This document shows positions 33,779 to 43,962 of a stretch of DNA of 64,000 nt, one piece after another. The position numbers were made by a program, and so were the translations under genes. Origin of the DNA: Bacteroidia bacterium (GTDB lineage Bacteria > Bacteroidota > Bacteroidia > J057); NCBI GenBank assembly GCA_041391665.1, contig JAWKNO010000003.1, positions 1-64,000 on the forward strand, in the 5' to 3' direction. How positions within the stretch are numbered: the first letter of the stretch is position 1; every line of letters begins with the position of its first letter. The notes under the pieces were generated by a model that saw nothing but the letters and a program-made list of their open reading frames with translations, ran no database searches and was not told the DNA's origin.

Positions 33779-35806
33779 ATGAAAAAATTTTTTGTCGGAA
33801 TCACCATCAGTTGTCTTTATTATTTTTCACTGGCTACCCCACCAGCGGATAGCCTCCTACGTGCGCTGCATAATGCAGAAGGGATGGATAAACAGCACAT
33901 CCTCTTACAGCTTTCTGCCTATTATGCAGCAGATTCCTTTGATCTTGCACTGGGGTATGTGATTGAGGCCAGAAAAATGGCTGAAAATAAAAACGATACC
34001 TACCGACTTGCAAGAGCATATCTCCAGGAAGGAGAATTGTGGGAATCCTACCCTACCCTCATTTCCGATAACAGAAAAGCCATTCAGCCATTTCAAATGG
34101 CGAAAAGTCTTTGCCTTACACTCAACGATACCGCATGCCTGGCCAAAGCCAGTTTCGCTATTGCCCGTCTTTATGCGCATTTTGAGCTTACTGACAGGGC
34201 TGCGCCCTACTACTTCGAATCCCTGCAATACTATCGCATCTTAAAAGATACCCTCAATCTTGTACAGGTGAATCTCGCCCTGGCACAACTCTACAAACTG
34301 ACGGATGAACCCGAACAAACCATTCAATATAGTATTACTGCGCTTCAACTCGCTACGGCTGCGGAAATGGACTCTATCCGGGCATTGATCATGTTTTTTA
34401 TCGGAGAAGGGTATCTTGAGAAAGAACAATTTTCCGAGGCGCTCTCTTATCTGAAAGAATCGCTCAACCAGATTGATCATATCCAGAATTCAAGCTATAA
34501 GACAGGCATCCTCAACCGCACCGCTGAGACATACCGCCACCTGGATCAATCCAATAAGTGTTTTATTCTTCATCATGAGGCACTTGCGCTGGCAAAAAGT
34601 GTAAAAGATGAATATGGAATGGCCGACAGTTATAATGGCCTGTCAAGTGCTTACGCTCAGCTCAACCAGTTTGGCTTAGCACTCATGTATCTGGACAGCA
34701 GTACATTGCTCTCTGAAAAGCTGGAATTCAACTCTCAGCTTCTGAAAAATTATCAAAAATACATGACCATTTTCCTTCGTACAGATCAGTACGAACAATT
34801 GATGCACTACCGCAACAAGTCGGAAATGTTGCAAAATAAAATTGATCAGGAAAACAAAAATCAGACCCTGTTGAAAGTCAGAACTTTCTATGAAAGTGAA
34901 CGAATGGAGCGGGAACTTGCTTTTAATGAGGCTCGGTTGGAGCTAAGTGCTGCCGAATTGAAAAACACCCGAACGCAGGCACAATTTGCTATTCTGACAG
35001 GAATTTTTCTGGCTTTCCTGGTGGCTGTCTTTTTCCGGCAGTATCAAAACAAGAAGAAGGTAAGTGAAGCGCTCGAAGAAAAAGTTACAGAAAGAACCCA
35101 TGAGCTTCGCAACGCATATGGAGAAGTGGTTTTGTTAAATGAAGAACTCGATACCTTTGCCTACCGCACAGCCCACGATATCCGGGGACCCGTTGCCCGC
35201 CTGCTGGGTTTATGCCAGATTGCGATGAGTGCCTCCGACAAAAAGGAGGCTGATGCCTATATTGAATTGATCAACAAAGAAGCCATCAGCATGGACTTTA
35301 TGTTGCACAGGTTTCTGGAAGTAAACAAAATCAAACATATCAACCCGCTGCGACAAAAAATAGAACTGGAAAAGGTAATTCTCGAAGTATGGGATTCTTT
35401 GTCAGAGATCGAAGGCGCATCTGAAGTGGAATTGCAAATAATGCCGGGACTTCCGGAATATATTGAAAATGATCGCAGGTTGTTGGAGATTATTCTGAGA
35501 AATCTGCTTGAAAATGCCATCGTGTTTCGCACGAAAGAAGAAAAAATCAAGCCCTTATTGAAAATAACGGGTAACGAAACGGAAAATGGAGTCAGTGTAC
35601 ATATATTTGACAATGGTATTGGAATACGTCCGGACTTAGCTTCCCGCATTTTTGAGATGTTTTTCAGAGGTACCAATGCCTCTACAGGACTCGGATTGGG
35701 TTTATATGCAACACGACTTGCTGCAGAGAAAATGGGTGCCGGAATATTTTACCATTCAGACAATCATACCATGACCGAATTTGAAATTGTTCTCCCTGTT
35801 ATATAA
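33779..35806 (+). CDS. Sensor histidine kinase with TPR periplasmic region
   Basis: A 675-residue protein with a signal sequence (MKKFFVGITISCLYYFSLAT), a periplasmic TPR-like region (residues about 40-370, with repeats such as ASFAIARLYAHFELTDRAA and YNGLSSAYAQLNQFGLAL), one membrane helix (about 400-422), a coiled linker, and a kinase core. His466 in FAYRTAHDIRGPVARL is the phosphoacceptor; N, G1 and G2 boxes are LRNLLENAIVF, HIFDNGIGIRPD and STGLGLGLYATRLA. It is a Bacteroidota-type TPR kinase that senses through protein or peptide binding. No response regulator is adjacent, so its partner is elsewhere. Confidence 0.88.
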   Translation: MKKFFVGITISCLYYFSLATPPADSLLRALHNAEGMDKQHILLQLSAYYAADSFDLALGYVIEARKMAENKNDTYRLARAYLQEGELWESYPTLISDNRKAIQPFQMAKSLCLTLNDTACLAKASFAIARLYAHFELTDRAAPYYFESLQYYRILKDTLNLVQVNLALAQLYKLTDEPEQTIQYSITALQLATAAEMDSIRALIMFFIGEGYLEKEQFSEALSYLKESLNQIDHIQNSSYKTGILNRTAETYRHLDQSNKCFILHHEALALAKSVKDEYGMADSYNGLSSAYAQLNQFGLALMYLDSSTLLSEKLEFNSQLLKNYQKYMTIFLRTDQYEQLMHYRNKSEMLQNKIDQENKNQTLLKVRTFYESERMERELAFNEARLELSAAELKNTRTQAQFAILTGIFLAFLVAVFFRQYQNKKKVSEALEEKVTERTHELRNAYGEVVLLNEELDTFAYRTAHDIRGPVARLLGLCQIAMSASDKKEADAYIELINKEAISMDFMLHRFLEVNKIKHINPLRQKIELEKVILEVWDSLSEIEGASEVELQIMPGLPEYIENDRRLLEIILRNLLENAIVFRTKEEKIKPLLKITGNETENGVSVHIFDNGIGIRPDLASRIFEMFFRGTNASTGLGLGLYATRLAAEKMGAGIFYHSDNHTMTEFEIVLPVI

Positions 35807-35878
35807 TCCAATCCTGAAAAAATGTAAATTGTGCCACCCGGATCGGTTTTCGGGTAAATTTTTTGAGAAACCCGGCTT

Positions 35879-37087
35879 ATGGTTCTAAAATTTCAACGAA
35901 ACATATGGATTTTTTCGCTGCTTGCCTGGAGTTTATCTGCCGGATGCGGCACATTTACTGACCCTGGCGATAATTTGTGGCCCATTCGGGAAAATGGACT
36001 CTACGGGTTTATCAATAACGTAGGAGAGGTAGTGATTGCGCCACAGTTTGCCTATGCATTCAGGTTTAGCGAAGGCCTTGCCGCGGTAAATGTAGGCGGG
36101 ACTCAAACCAATTATGATGTTCCTGTCGATGGGAAATGGGGTTTTATTGATCGCTCAGGCCGGTATGTCATTAACCCCAGCTATTTCTCCCCTCCGACCT
36201 CCGGCAAACCATATGACCTCAATGACCTGGCCAAAGTACTGCACGAGGGGTATATATTTTCGGAAGGAAAAGCCGCTGTCTATTCTGACAATGGGTGGAT
36301 ATATATCGACTCCGCCGAAAATGTAGTGATTAATGATCCCCGCATAAAAAGTGCGCGACGATTTGTGGAAGGACTTGCTGCCGTATATGTAGATGGGAAA
36401 TGGGGATATATTGACCATACTTACAAAACAGCGCGTGACTCTTTTGCTATTGCGCCTGCTTATATTTATCCTGTCAACTTTCTCAATGGCCATATTCTCA
36501 CCATGGACCGCGAATCACGCTGGGTTGTCATTGATCGAAATGGAAACCGTAAACTCCCGCAATATAAAATTGAAAGCAATTTTTTTGAAGGAGTAGCGAT
36601 TGTGCAGGACTCATTTAAGACGGGAGAAATTCGTTTTTCCTCCCAATATAAGTATGGTTTGGTAGATGAGGACGGAAGGTTTCTTTTTACGCCTCAGTTT
36701 GATATGGTAGGAAGATATGGCAGCGGATTATGTCCGGCTCTGGTCGGAAGCAAAGTGGGTGAGCAGGTCGCCTTTGCAGATCAGGTCAGAGTGGACAACA
36801 ATATCGGGGGAAAGTGGGGGTTTGTAAACCGAAGGGGAGAATTTGTATTTAACCCTATCTACGAAGATGCCAAAGGATTCAGTGAGGATATAGGTGCGAT
36901 CAAAATGGGAGGATTGTGGGGGTATATGGCACCTGATGGCTCAATGATTACCGGATTTGAGTTTCGTTGGGTAGGCTATTTTAAAAATGGAATTGCCAGA
37001 GTAAAACTGGGGCCTGTACATAATGACTACGACGAACATTATGCCTATATCAACCGAAGTGGAAATGTACTGTGGGTAGAGCCTTAG
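35879..37087 (+). CDS. WG-repeat lipoprotein
   Basis: A 402-residue protein with a signal peptide and lipobox-like WSLSAGCG (Cys about 23). The mature part has about seven WG/YGF repeats of 40-50 residues: NGLYGFINNVGEVVIAPQF, DGKWGFIDRSGRYVINP, DGKWGYIDHTYKT, YKYGLVDEDGRFLFTPQFD, GGKWGFVNRRGEFVFNPIYE and GGLWGYMAPDGSMITGFEF. WG repeats form small beta units on surface proteins, with no known catalytic role. It has its own promoter space after the kinase; the next gene is convergent. Confidence 0.85.
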   Translation: MVLKFQRNIWIFSLLAWSLSAGCGTFTDPGDNLWPIRENGLYGFINNVGEVVIAPQFAYAFRFSEGLAAVNVGGTQTNYDVPVDGKWGFIDRSGRYVINPSYFSPPTSGKPYDLNDLAKVLHEGYIFSEGKAAVYSDNGWIYIDSAENVVINDPRIKSARRFVEGLAAVYVDGKWGYIDHTYKTARDSFAIAPAYIYPVNFLNGHILTMDRESRWVVIDRNGNRKLPQYKIESNFFEGVAIVQDSFKTGEIRFSSQYKYGLVDEDGRFLFTPQFDMVGRYGSGLCPALVGSKVGEQVAFADQVRVDNNIGGKWGFVNRRGEFVFNPIYEDAKGFSEDIGAIKMGGLWGYMAPDGSMITGFEFRWVGYFKNGIARVKLGPVHNDYDEHYAYINRSGNVLWVEP

Positions 37088-37097
37088 ACAGGAAAGG

Positions 37098-37763
37098 TTA
37101 CATAACGACAATTGCAGATATCCGACTTTCTGCCGGAATATCATCTATAGAGAATTCGTTTCCTGCGGCGGTGGACATACGGTTTCCGGCGTCTTTTACC
37201 AGGTAAATATATTTCTGGGATCCAACTTGAATATTGATAGATTCAAATTCAGTCAGGGGAAAAACCTGAACAGAAGCAGCCTCAAATTTTTCAAGAAAAT
37301 CACTCAGCGACGTACCGACGTGAATTTCTTCAGGAGTACGGTACTTTTGAGATTCCACTCTGATACGATTCACCTTACTGACAGCAAGCAGCGAATCGTT
37401 GCTATAGCGTTGATCAATAAATTCACCTTCAACGATAATTTTGCCGTCTTCAAGATGGAGCGTTCTCACCAGCCATTCAAAGCCATTGCCATTTTGCACA
37501 GAGTCCTGAATATCGTCGTCAGACAGTGAAGAGAGCTTAACATCTGCGACATAATCACCCAGGCGAACAAATGCCAACCCCGATTCACAAATAAAATCGG
37601 GGTTGGAGAAACATTCTATTTCTGCCTGGGACATACCTTCCGTATTAATGCTATCGGGAAGGTAGAGGTCCTGATTTTTTTTCTCACCTGTTTCATTGCT
37701 ACAGGAAGAGATTCCCCACAGCACGAGGACCAGGAGAGTAAAAGGCAGCAGATTTTTTTTCAT
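37098..37763 (-). CDS. Hypothetical lipoprotein downstream of metK
   Basis: A 221-residue lipoprotein (LVLWGISSC, Cys at 21) with an acidic start (SNETGEKKNQDLYLPDSIN). The mature part is mixed and includes LYLPDSINTEGMSQAEIECF and GTSLSDFLEKFEAASVQVFPL. Two Cys residues in the mature part (IECFSNPDFICES) may pair. No family is recognised. Its start codon overlaps the metK stop by one base (TAATG), so it is translationally coupled to metK, an odd pairing. Confidence 0.7.
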   Translation of the reverse strand: MKKNLLPFTLLVLVLWGISSCSNETGEKKNQDLYLPDSINTEGMSQAEIECFSNPDFICESGLAFVRLGDYVADVKLSSLSDDDIQDSVQNGNGFEWLVRTLHLEDGKIIVEGEFIDQRYSNDSLLAVSKVNRIRVESQKYRTPEEIHVGTSLSDFLEKFEAASVQVFPLTEFESINIQVGSQKYIYLVKDAGNRMSTAAGNEFSIDDIPAESRISAIVVM

Positions 37764-39073
37764 TACAATCCAAATATTACTTTGATCTGGTCAACCAGGT
37801 CAAGTTTTTCCCACGCGAAAAAGGTCACCTTCTTTTTGGCCTTTTCACGGAGCGTATTTTCAGATACCCCATTTCTGGAAATCTTCACATAGTTGGTATC
37901 CACATCAGCTTCAAAGGTATCTCTCCCCATATGGCCATAAGCAGCGGTAAGAGAGAAAACAGGGTTTTTGAGCCCCAGGCGGTTGACGATTGCGCGGGGA
38001 GTAAAGGAGATGGCGCTGGCAATTTTCGTGGCAATTTCGGCATCCGAAATATTCAATTTGGAAGTGCCGTAGGTATTGATGTTGATAGAAACCGGCTCAG
38101 CCACGCCAATGGCGTAAGCAAGTTGAACGAGTACTTCATCAGCTACCCCTGCGGCTACGAGGTTTTTGGCCAGGTGTCTTGCCGCATAAGCTGCACTGCG
38201 GTCGACCTTAGAGGAGTCTTTTCCGGAGAAGGCACCGCCACCATGGGCGCCTTTACCACCGTAGGTATCCACAATAATTTTTCTGCCGGTAAGTCCTGCA
38301 TCTCCGTGAGGTCCACCGATTACAAATTTCCCTGTTGGGTTAATATGGTAGATGGTATCTTTCAGCAGATGAGAAGGAACGGCACGGGGAATTACATGTG
38401 TGATAATATCTTCCCTGATTTTGGCCAGCATCTGCGAATCAGCCCGGAGTTGCGCTTCGGGAGAAGCATCATCGGGTTTAACAAAATCATCATGTTGAGT
38501 AGAAACTACAATTGTGTGAACTCTGGCAGGAACCCCATTGTCGTCATACTCAATCGTAACCTGAGATTTTGAATCAGGCCGGAGGTAAGGCAGAAGGTGA
38601 GACTCATTTTTACGGATATCCGCCAGGACCTTGACAATACGGTGAGAAAATGCAAGGGCCATTGGCATATACTCCGGCGTTTCGTTGTTGGCATACCCAA
38701 ACATCATCCCCTGGTCTCCAGCGCCCTGTTCTTTGTGTTTTTCATCGTCGCTATCCACCCCTCTGGCGATATCCGCAGATTGTTCGTGAAGCGAAGACAT
38801 GACTGCACATGAGCCAGAACTAAACTTATATTCGTCGGATGTATAGCCAATACGGGTAATCGTATTCCTTACCACTTCCTGAAGATCAACATATGCATTG
38901 GTAGTTATTTCTCCGGCAAGGACTACCAAACCTGTGGTTACAAGAGTTTCGCAAGCTACACGGGAATCTGGATCCTGGGTGAGCATGGCATCCAATACAG
39001 CATCTGAAATCTGGTCAGCAACTTTATCAGGATGGCCTTCGGAAACAGACTCTGAGGTGAATAAGTATGGCAT
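37763..39073 (-). CDS. metK: S-adenosylmethionine synthetase
   Basis: The start at 39073 ([20 protein letters not shown]) gives 436 residues, slightly longer than the usual 380-400. Signature blocks are [17 protein letters not shown] at 13-29, [18 protein letters not shown] near 120, [21 protein letters not shown] near 265 and [19 protein letters not shown] near 290. It makes SAM from ATP and methionine. I looked for a SAM riboswitch in the 245 bases upstream and see none. The lipoprotein gene follows with a one-base overlap. Confidence 0.97.
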   Translation of the reverse strand: MPYLFTSESVSEGHPDKVADQISDAVLDAMLTQDPDSRVACETLVTTGLVVLAGEITTNAYVDLQEVVRNTITRIGYTSDEYKFSSGSCAVMSSLHEQSADIARGVDSDDEKHKEQGAGDQGMMFGYANNETPEYMPMALAFSHRIVKVLADIRKNESHLLPYLRPDSKSQVTIEYDDNGVPARVHTIVVSTQHDDFVKPDDASPEAQLRADSQMLAKIREDIITHVIPRAVPSHLLKDTIYHINPTGKFVIGGPHGDAGLTGRKIIVDTYGGKGAHGGGAFSGKDSSKVDRSAAYAARHLAKNLVAAGVADEVLVQLAYAIGVAEPVSININTYGTSKLNISDAEIATKIASAISFTPRAIVNRLGLKNPVFSLTAAYGHMGRDTFEADVDTNYVKISRNGVSENTLREKAKKKVTFFAWEKLDLVDQIKVIFGL

Positions 39074-39257
39074 GTTTTTTTGATTTACAATTTGGTGCAA
39101 AATTGCATCTCATGGAAACAAAATACAAACAGCAAACCGTTAAAATGCCGGAAGTTCTATCATTTTTTCATAATAAATATTCTCTGTGCGCCAATCTTAC
39201 CGATGCAGGCAGTTTTAATAAGAAAGCAAAAAAAATCACCTGCCTTTAACGATTTAG

Positions 39258-39289
39258 TTTGGTTAATGAGGCAAAAAATACTAGATTTG
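39258..39289 (+). promoter_or_regulatory. Strong Bacteroidota promoter for the 39319 gene
   Basis: TTTG (39258-39261), a 20-base spacer and TAGATTTG (39282-39289). This is the best -33/-7 match in the window, placing the transcript start near 39296, about 23 bases before the ATG. Confidence 0.7.
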
Positions 39290-39318
39290 TAGAAGTTCCA
39301 GTTTAATCCATTATCATT

Positions 39319-39705
39319 ATGTCACTGAGATGTTTCCCGTTGGTTCTGGGATTCTTACTCTTAGCACCGATCTTCTTACATGCTGATGGCGGTTCTACTG
39401 CCGTTGATCGTGTCCCATCCGAAGAGTTGCCTGTGATTGTTGTCCAGGTCTCGGGTTCATCTGACGGGGCTTTTGGCGAACGTGTGGTCAGTATTCCGGT
39501 TCACTTGTATATTGAATCTGAAGTAAAAGTGGAAATCAGAGATGCGCTCGGTTATATGCGCTTTGGATCTGAAGCTACTTATCCTGAAGGCGAAAGTGAT
39601 ATACGTGTAGGAGTCGGCAATATGGATCAGGGGCTTTATTTTGTACGTGTAACCACTGATCTGGATGAACAGTCAGTGATTGTCATTGTAGAAAGACCTC
39701 AATAA
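39319..39705 (+). CDS. Small secreted beta-sandwich protein
   Basis: A 128-residue protein with a signal peptide (MSLRCFPLVLGFLLLAPIFLHA, cleavage near 22). The mature 105 residues form strands with a shape seen in type IX secretion sorting domains: EVKVEIRDALGYMRFG, then a turn, GDI-like segment RVGVGNMDQGLYFVRVTTD and the final strand SVIVIVERPQ. It lacks a large passenger domain, so it is essentially a sorting-domain-like module alone. It has a good promoter and a strong terminator, hence a monocistronic gene. Function unknown. Confidence 0.75.
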   Translation: MSLRCFPLVLGFLLLAPIFLHADGGSTAVDRVPSEELPVIVVQVSGSSDGAFGERVVSIPVHLYIESEVKVEIRDALGYMRFGSEATYPEGESDIRVGVGNMDQGLYFVRVTTDLDEQSVIVIVERPQ

Positions 39706-39728
39706 CCAGAAAGATTTATATAATTTTG

Positions 39729-39755
39729 CCTCCTGCTTTCCGGCAGGAGGTTTTT
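39729..39755 (+). terminator. Rho-independent terminator
   Basis: CCTCCTGC pairs with GCAGGAGG around a 6-base loop and is followed by five T residues. It ends the secreted protein gene and lies just before trmB. Confidence 0.88.
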
Positions 39756-39799
39756 ATTTTGTATAGTTGCCGTAAATTACCCGCCAAAACTACTCAGGT

Positions 39800-40453
39800 A
39801 TGGCCAGGACAAAAGATCTGAAAAAAAATCAATTCAAAGACTTCCACAATTGCTTTGATAAGAATAGTAAAACTAAAGGCAAATGGCAGGAAATTTTTGG
39901 AAATGACCATCCCGTAACTTTTGAACTCGGATGCGGGAAAGCAGCATTTATCTATGAAATGGCGCAAAGGTATCCCGGGCGAAATTTTGTAGGTATCGAC
40001 CTGAAAGCAGACCGCCTGTGGAAACCCGCTAAAGAAGCGGAGGCTGCCGGTATTCAGAATCTGGCGTTCCTTTGTGCGCATCTTATCCAAATTGGGGATT
40101 ATGTCGCCGAAAATGAAGCGGCCGAACTGTGGATTACCTTCCCCGACCCATACCCCAAAAAAAAGCAGGCGAAACACCGCATGGTGAATTCGCCTTTCCT
40201 GGATCTGTATGAAAAAATTCTTCAACCCGAAGGGATTCTGCATCTTAAAACAGACAACCTGAACCTGTTTCATTTCTCCCTCGAAACATTCGTCAGACGC
40301 AAAAACATACAACTCCTGCAATTATCCTTCAACCTCCACGAGGCAGAAGATATTCAGGATGACGCAAAAATCCAGACCGCTTATGAGACGATGTTCATGA
40401 ATATGGGAATGTCCATCAATTATCTGAACCTGAAGTTTACGCAGCCCGCCTAA
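39800..40453 (+). CDS. trmB: tRNA (guanine-N7-)-methyltransferase
   Basis: A 217-residue class I SAM methyltransferase that makes m7G46 in tRNA. The SAM-binding motif is FELGCGKAAFIYEMA at 39-53, the acidic end of strand two GIDLKADR, and the catalytic signature TFPDPYPKKKQAKHRMV near 113. Length is normal. It is a single gene converging on the small hypothetical gene at 40450. Confidence 0.95.
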   Translation: MARTKDLKKNQFKDFHNCFDKNSKTKGKWQEIFGNDHPVTFELGCGKAAFIYEMAQRYPGRNFVGIDLKADRLWKPAKEAEAAGIQNLAFLCAHLIQIGDYVAENEAAELWITFPDPYPKKKQAKHRMVNSPFLDLYEKILQPEGILHLKTDNLNLFHFSLETFVRRKNIQLLQLSFNLHEAEDIQDDAKIQTAYETMFMNMGMSINYLNLKFTQPA

Positions 40454-40878
40454 GCACTTGCCGGAGGTTTTACTTCGTAGATTTCGGTATCAGAAACTTC
40501 TAACAGGATCATCTCGCATTTCCCGTCTGCTCTCTTCAGCAACTCCGGATACGTGTCGAGGGACAAATCATTATTTACCTGCACCATCCACTCGAGAATT
40601 CTTTCCGGCTTTTCGTCAAACAAAAAATGAAACTGAACTTCGTCTTCAAGAAAAACATCTGAAATACGAAGACTGATCATATTGACCGGAGAATGAAACC
40701 GGGCCTCCAATGTGGTATTTTGATGATGCACGATTCTGTACCCTTCAGGATTGGTCATCTGGTTGGCATCAAACCTCCGCTCTGTATCGTCATAGTCTGC
40801 CCAGCCATTACTTTCCAGGATAAGATTGAATATATTTAAATCACGTAGCTGGGTGGGAGTCAATTCTGCTTTACGCAT
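40450..40878 (-). CDS. Conserved hypothetical protein
   Basis: From the ATG at 40878 (MRKAELTPTQLRDLNIFNLI) the protein is 142 residues; a TTG at 40887 is an alternative. It has a helical N-terminus and then about six strands (RIVHHQNTTLEARFHSP, VNMISLRISDVFLEDEVQFH), with no signal or membrane segment. I do not recognise it. It overlaps the end of trmB by four bases (convergent). A -7 word TATATTTG on the minus strand (40912-40919) sits where a promoter would be. Confidence 0.6.
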   Translation of the reverse strand: MRKAELTPTQLRDLNIFNLILESNGWADYDDTERRFDANQMTNPEGYRIVHHQNTTLEARFHSPVNMISLRISDVFLEDEVQFHFLFDEKPERILEWMVQVNNDLSLDTYPELLKRADGKCEMILLEVSDTEIYEVKPPASA

Positions 40879-41375
40879 ATTATTCAAAAGGATTATCTAA
40901 ATGTGTTTGTACAAATATAGATGACCGCCATATGCTTTAAAAAGCAATACAAGGGGCTTTTTTACATAACCCGACCGACAATACTTGCGAGGTAAGCAAA
41001 GAAAATTACATCACAACGCCAGGAAAATCAAGGCTGTGATTGTGTAATAATACCTGCGTTAACCAATAGTTTTAGTGGGGGCCTCCTTTAAAAAGGCCTT
41101 TTCTGATGACTGGGATAGATATAATCGCAAAGGTATTGGAGTAATGAATGGAGACCATTATGGAACTTTTACCATTTACCCCTCACGGATGCATTCCAAA
41201 ATTTACACGTAGATCACTTACAGATCGTATATATATTCGACACACTGCTTTTTGGGACTTTTCGCAGTCATTCAAAAAAACAACCGCCCGGGCGGCTTTT
41301 ATTCAATCGAAGATTTACCTAATTTGCAGGCTGAAAAGTGAGCGTCTGTACTCACTCTCAGAATAAAAAAATTGT
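40879..41375. other. Intergenic region before gyrA
   Basis: About 490 bases between the hypothetical gene and gyrA. Features: the minus-strand -7 word TATATTTG at 40912-40919, a weak hairpin GGCCT/AGGCC followed by four T residues (about 41084-41103), and near gyrA a partial -7 word (CTAATTTG, about 41321-41328). Frames present are short and lack coding character. Confidence 0.5.
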
Positions 41376-43919
41376 ATGGAAGAAGAACCTATTGAAGACG
41401 GTCTATTCGGGGAAGGTCAACGGATCATAAACCGCATTATCGAAGAGGAAATGAAGAATGCCTACATTGATTATTCAATGTCGGTAATCGTCTCCAGAGC
41501 CTTGCCGGATGTACGCGATGGTCTTAAGCCTGTTCACCGCAGGGTGCTTTATGGTATGACTGAGCTGGGGCTGGCAAGCAACCGCCCGTACAAAAAATCA
41601 GCAAGGATTGTCGGGGAAGTATTGGGTAAATTTCACCCACATGGTGATACTGCCGTATATGATACGATGGTGCGAATGGCGCAGGACTGGTCTCTTCGCT
41701 ATCCCCTTGTAGATGGGCAAGGCAACTTTGGCTCGATAGATGGCGACAACCCCGCCGCTATGCGTTACACGGAAGCACGCCTCCGCCGTATTGCAGAAGA
41801 AATGCTTGCAGATCTGGAGAAAGATACCGTTGACTTCAGACCCAACTTTGACGATTCCCTTACGGAACCCACCGTGCTGCCCGCCAAAATCCCTAATCTC
41901 CTTGTAAATGGAGCCAGTGGTATCGCTGTGGGTATGGCAACCAATATGCCGCCGCACAACCTTACGGAAGTCGTCAATGCGACCATTGCCTATATCGACA
42001 ATAATGATATTGATATTCTGGGGCTGATGGAGCATGTGAAAGGCCCTGACTTCCCTACCGGCGGACTTATCTATGGGGTGGAAGGCATCCGCTCTGCGTA
42101 TGAAACCGGCAAAGGCAGGGTAGTCATGCGCGCCAAAGCAGAAATAAAAGTCCTTAAAGACGAGAAAGAGAGAATTGTTATCTCTGAAATCCCCTATCAG
42201 GTCAATAAGGCAAGCACCATTGAAAAAATTGCCCACCTGATTGCAGACAAAAAACTCGATGGAATCTCTGATGTCAGAGATGAATCTGACAGAGACGGAC
42301 TCCGCATCGTAGTCGATGTCAAACGCGATGCAAATGCACGCGTAGTGCTGAACAAACTGTTTCAGTTTACCCCCCTTCAATCTTCCTTCAGCATCAATAA
42401 TGTCGCCCTCGTAAAAGGCCGGCCACAAACGCTGAATCTCAAGGATATGATCCGCCACTACGTGGATCACCGCCATGAAGTGGTAATCCGCCGTACCCGA
42501 TACGAGCTCGATGAAGCCAAAAAACGTGCGCATATCCTCGAAGGTCTGCTTATTGCCCTCGATCATCTGGATGAAGTCATCGCCCTCATCCGTGCGTCTC
42601 GTACAGCTGATATCGCCCGCGATGGCCTGATGGAGAAATTCAATCTCTCTGAAATTCAGGCGAAAGCCATCCTCGATATGCGTCTTCAGCGACTTACTGG
42701 TCTGGAAAGAGAAAAAATTCAGGAGCAGTACCGCGAACTCATGGAACGCATCGCCTATCTCGAATCGGTACTGGACAATGAAGAGTTGAGAATGGGGATC
42801 ATTAAAGATGAACTGGCAGAAGTCAGAGATAAATTTAATGATGGTCGCAGAACAGAAATCACTTTCGCCGACGGTGAAATACGCATAGAAGATATCCTCG
42901 CAAATGAGGATATGATCATTACTATCACCAATCAGGGGTATATCAAACGTACGCCTGCCACAGAATATCAGGCGCAGGCAAGAGGAGGTACTGGTTTTAA
43001 AGGAACCGGAAAAAAGGAAACAGACTTTGTAGAACACCTGTTTTCCGCCCTCACCCACAACTATATGCTTTTCTTCACAGAGAAAGGCAAATGTTTTTGG
43101 CTGAAAGTTTATGAAATTCCTCAAGGAGAGCGATCTCATAAAGGAAGGGCCATTCAGAATGTGATCAGTATCGATGCTGATGACAAAGTAAAGGCCTACC
43201 TGACTGTAGAAAGTCTGGATGACGAAACGTTCCTTGACAGTCATTTTATCATTATGGCCACCAAAAAAGGCCAGGTAAAAAAGACCTCCATGCGGGCCTA
43301 TAGCCGCCCCCGGCAAAATGGTATTATCGCTATTACCATCAACGAAGGGGATGAACTGCTGGAAGCCAAAATCACCAATGGCAATAGTCAGGTGGTTATA
43401 GCCGGAAAATCAGGCTATGCCGTTCGCTTCCACGAAAGCCATGTAAGAGAAATGGGCCGGGGTGCCGCGGGTGTCCGAGGCATCTCTCTTCAGGGAGAAG
43501 ATGATGAAGTAGTAGGTATGGTCGTAGTTCCCGATGAAGAAAAAAACCTTCTGGCTATTTCTGAAAAAGGATACGGTAAGAAAACACCCATTTCTGAATA
43601 CAGACTTACCAATCGCGGAGGTAAAGGAGTAAAAACGATCAATGTATCACCCAAAACAGGAAAACTTATATCCATCATCCAGGTAGAAGATACGGAAGAT
43701 GAGGATGTAATGATTATCACTAAAGCGGGCATAACAATCAGGATGAAAATCATGAGTATCAGCACAATGGGCCGAAATACTCAGGGAGTAATCCTTATCC
43801 GGCTGAAAGGTGGAGACGAAATTGCTTCTGTAGCAAAAGTAGTTGAAACAGAAGAGGAGGATACCCAGTCTGACCAGGTTGACCAGATTGATACCGATCA
43901 GACCGAAAACTTAAACTAA
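41376..43919 (+). CDS. gyrA: DNA gyrase subunit A
   Basis: A 847-residue gyrase A subunit, which breaks and rejoins DNA while introducing negative supercoils. The catalytic Tyr131 is in [10 protein letters not shown]. The quinolone-region segment is [13 protein letters not shown] (84-96): Thr92 stands where E. coli has Ser83 and Asp96 where it has Asp87; Thr is a natural state in some genera. The GyrA box QARGGTG is at 534-540 and the six-bladed C-terminal domain follows, so this is gyrase rather than topoisomerase IV ParC. The last 25 residues are an acidic Asp/Glu/Gln/Thr tail ([20 protein letters not shown]). Two TPR protein genes follow. Confidence 0.97.
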   Translation: MEEEPIEDGLFGEGQRIINRIIEEEMKNAYIDYSMSVIVSRALPDVRDGLKPVHRRVLYGMTELGLASNRPYKKSARIVGEVLGKFHPHGDTAVYDTMVRMAQDWSLRYPLVDGQGNFGSIDGDNPAAMRYTEARLRRIAEEMLADLEKDTVDFRPNFDDSLTEPTVLPAKIPNLLVNGASGIAVGMATNMPPHNLTEVVNATIAYIDNNDIDILGLMEHVKGPDFPTGGLIYGVEGIRSAYETGKGRVVMRAKAEIKVLKDEKERIVISEIPYQVNKASTIEKIAHLIADKKLDGISDVRDESDRDGLRIVVDVKRDANARVVLNKLFQFTPLQSSFSINNVALVKGRPQTLNLKDMIRHYVDHRHEVVIRRTRYELDEAKKRAHILEGLLIALDHLDEVIALIRASRTADIARDGLMEKFNLSEIQAKAILDMRLQRLTGLEREKIQEQYRELMERIAYLESVLDNEELRMGIIKDELAEVRDKFNDGRRTEITFADGEIRIEDILANEDMIITITNQGYIKRTPATEYQAQARGGTGFKGTGKKETDFVEHLFSALTHNYMLFFTEKGKCFWLKVYEIPQGERSHKGRAIQNVISIDADDKVKAYLTVESLDDETFLDSHFIIMATKKGQVKKTSMRAYSRPRQNGIIAITINEGDELLEAKITNGNSQVVIAGKSGYAVRFHESHVREMGRGAAGVRGISLQGEDDEVVGMVVVPDEEKNLLAISEKGYGKKTPISEYRLTNRGGKGVKTINVSPKTGKLISIIQVEDTEDEDVMIITKAGITIRMKIMSISTMGRNTQGVILIRLKGGDEIASVAKVVETEEEDTQSDQVDQIDTDQTENLN

Positions 43920-43962
43920 AGTCTTAACTAGCAATCATCTTACGAACTAAGTATCAAAAATT

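Noticed and set aside
39074..39318. Possible SAM riboswitch upstream of metK
   Set aside because: I looked on the minus strand for a SAM-I, SAM-II or SAM/SAH core and saw no matching stems or conserved bases.
41148..41366. Open frame of 72 codons just before gyrA
   Set aside because: It overlaps the likely gyrA promoter region, lacks coding character, and has no recognisable product.
41598..43316. A 572-codon open frame on the minus strand opposite gyrA
   Set aside because: Long antisense frames are common opposite high-G+C-third-position genes; the translation has no recognisable domains while gyrA is certain.
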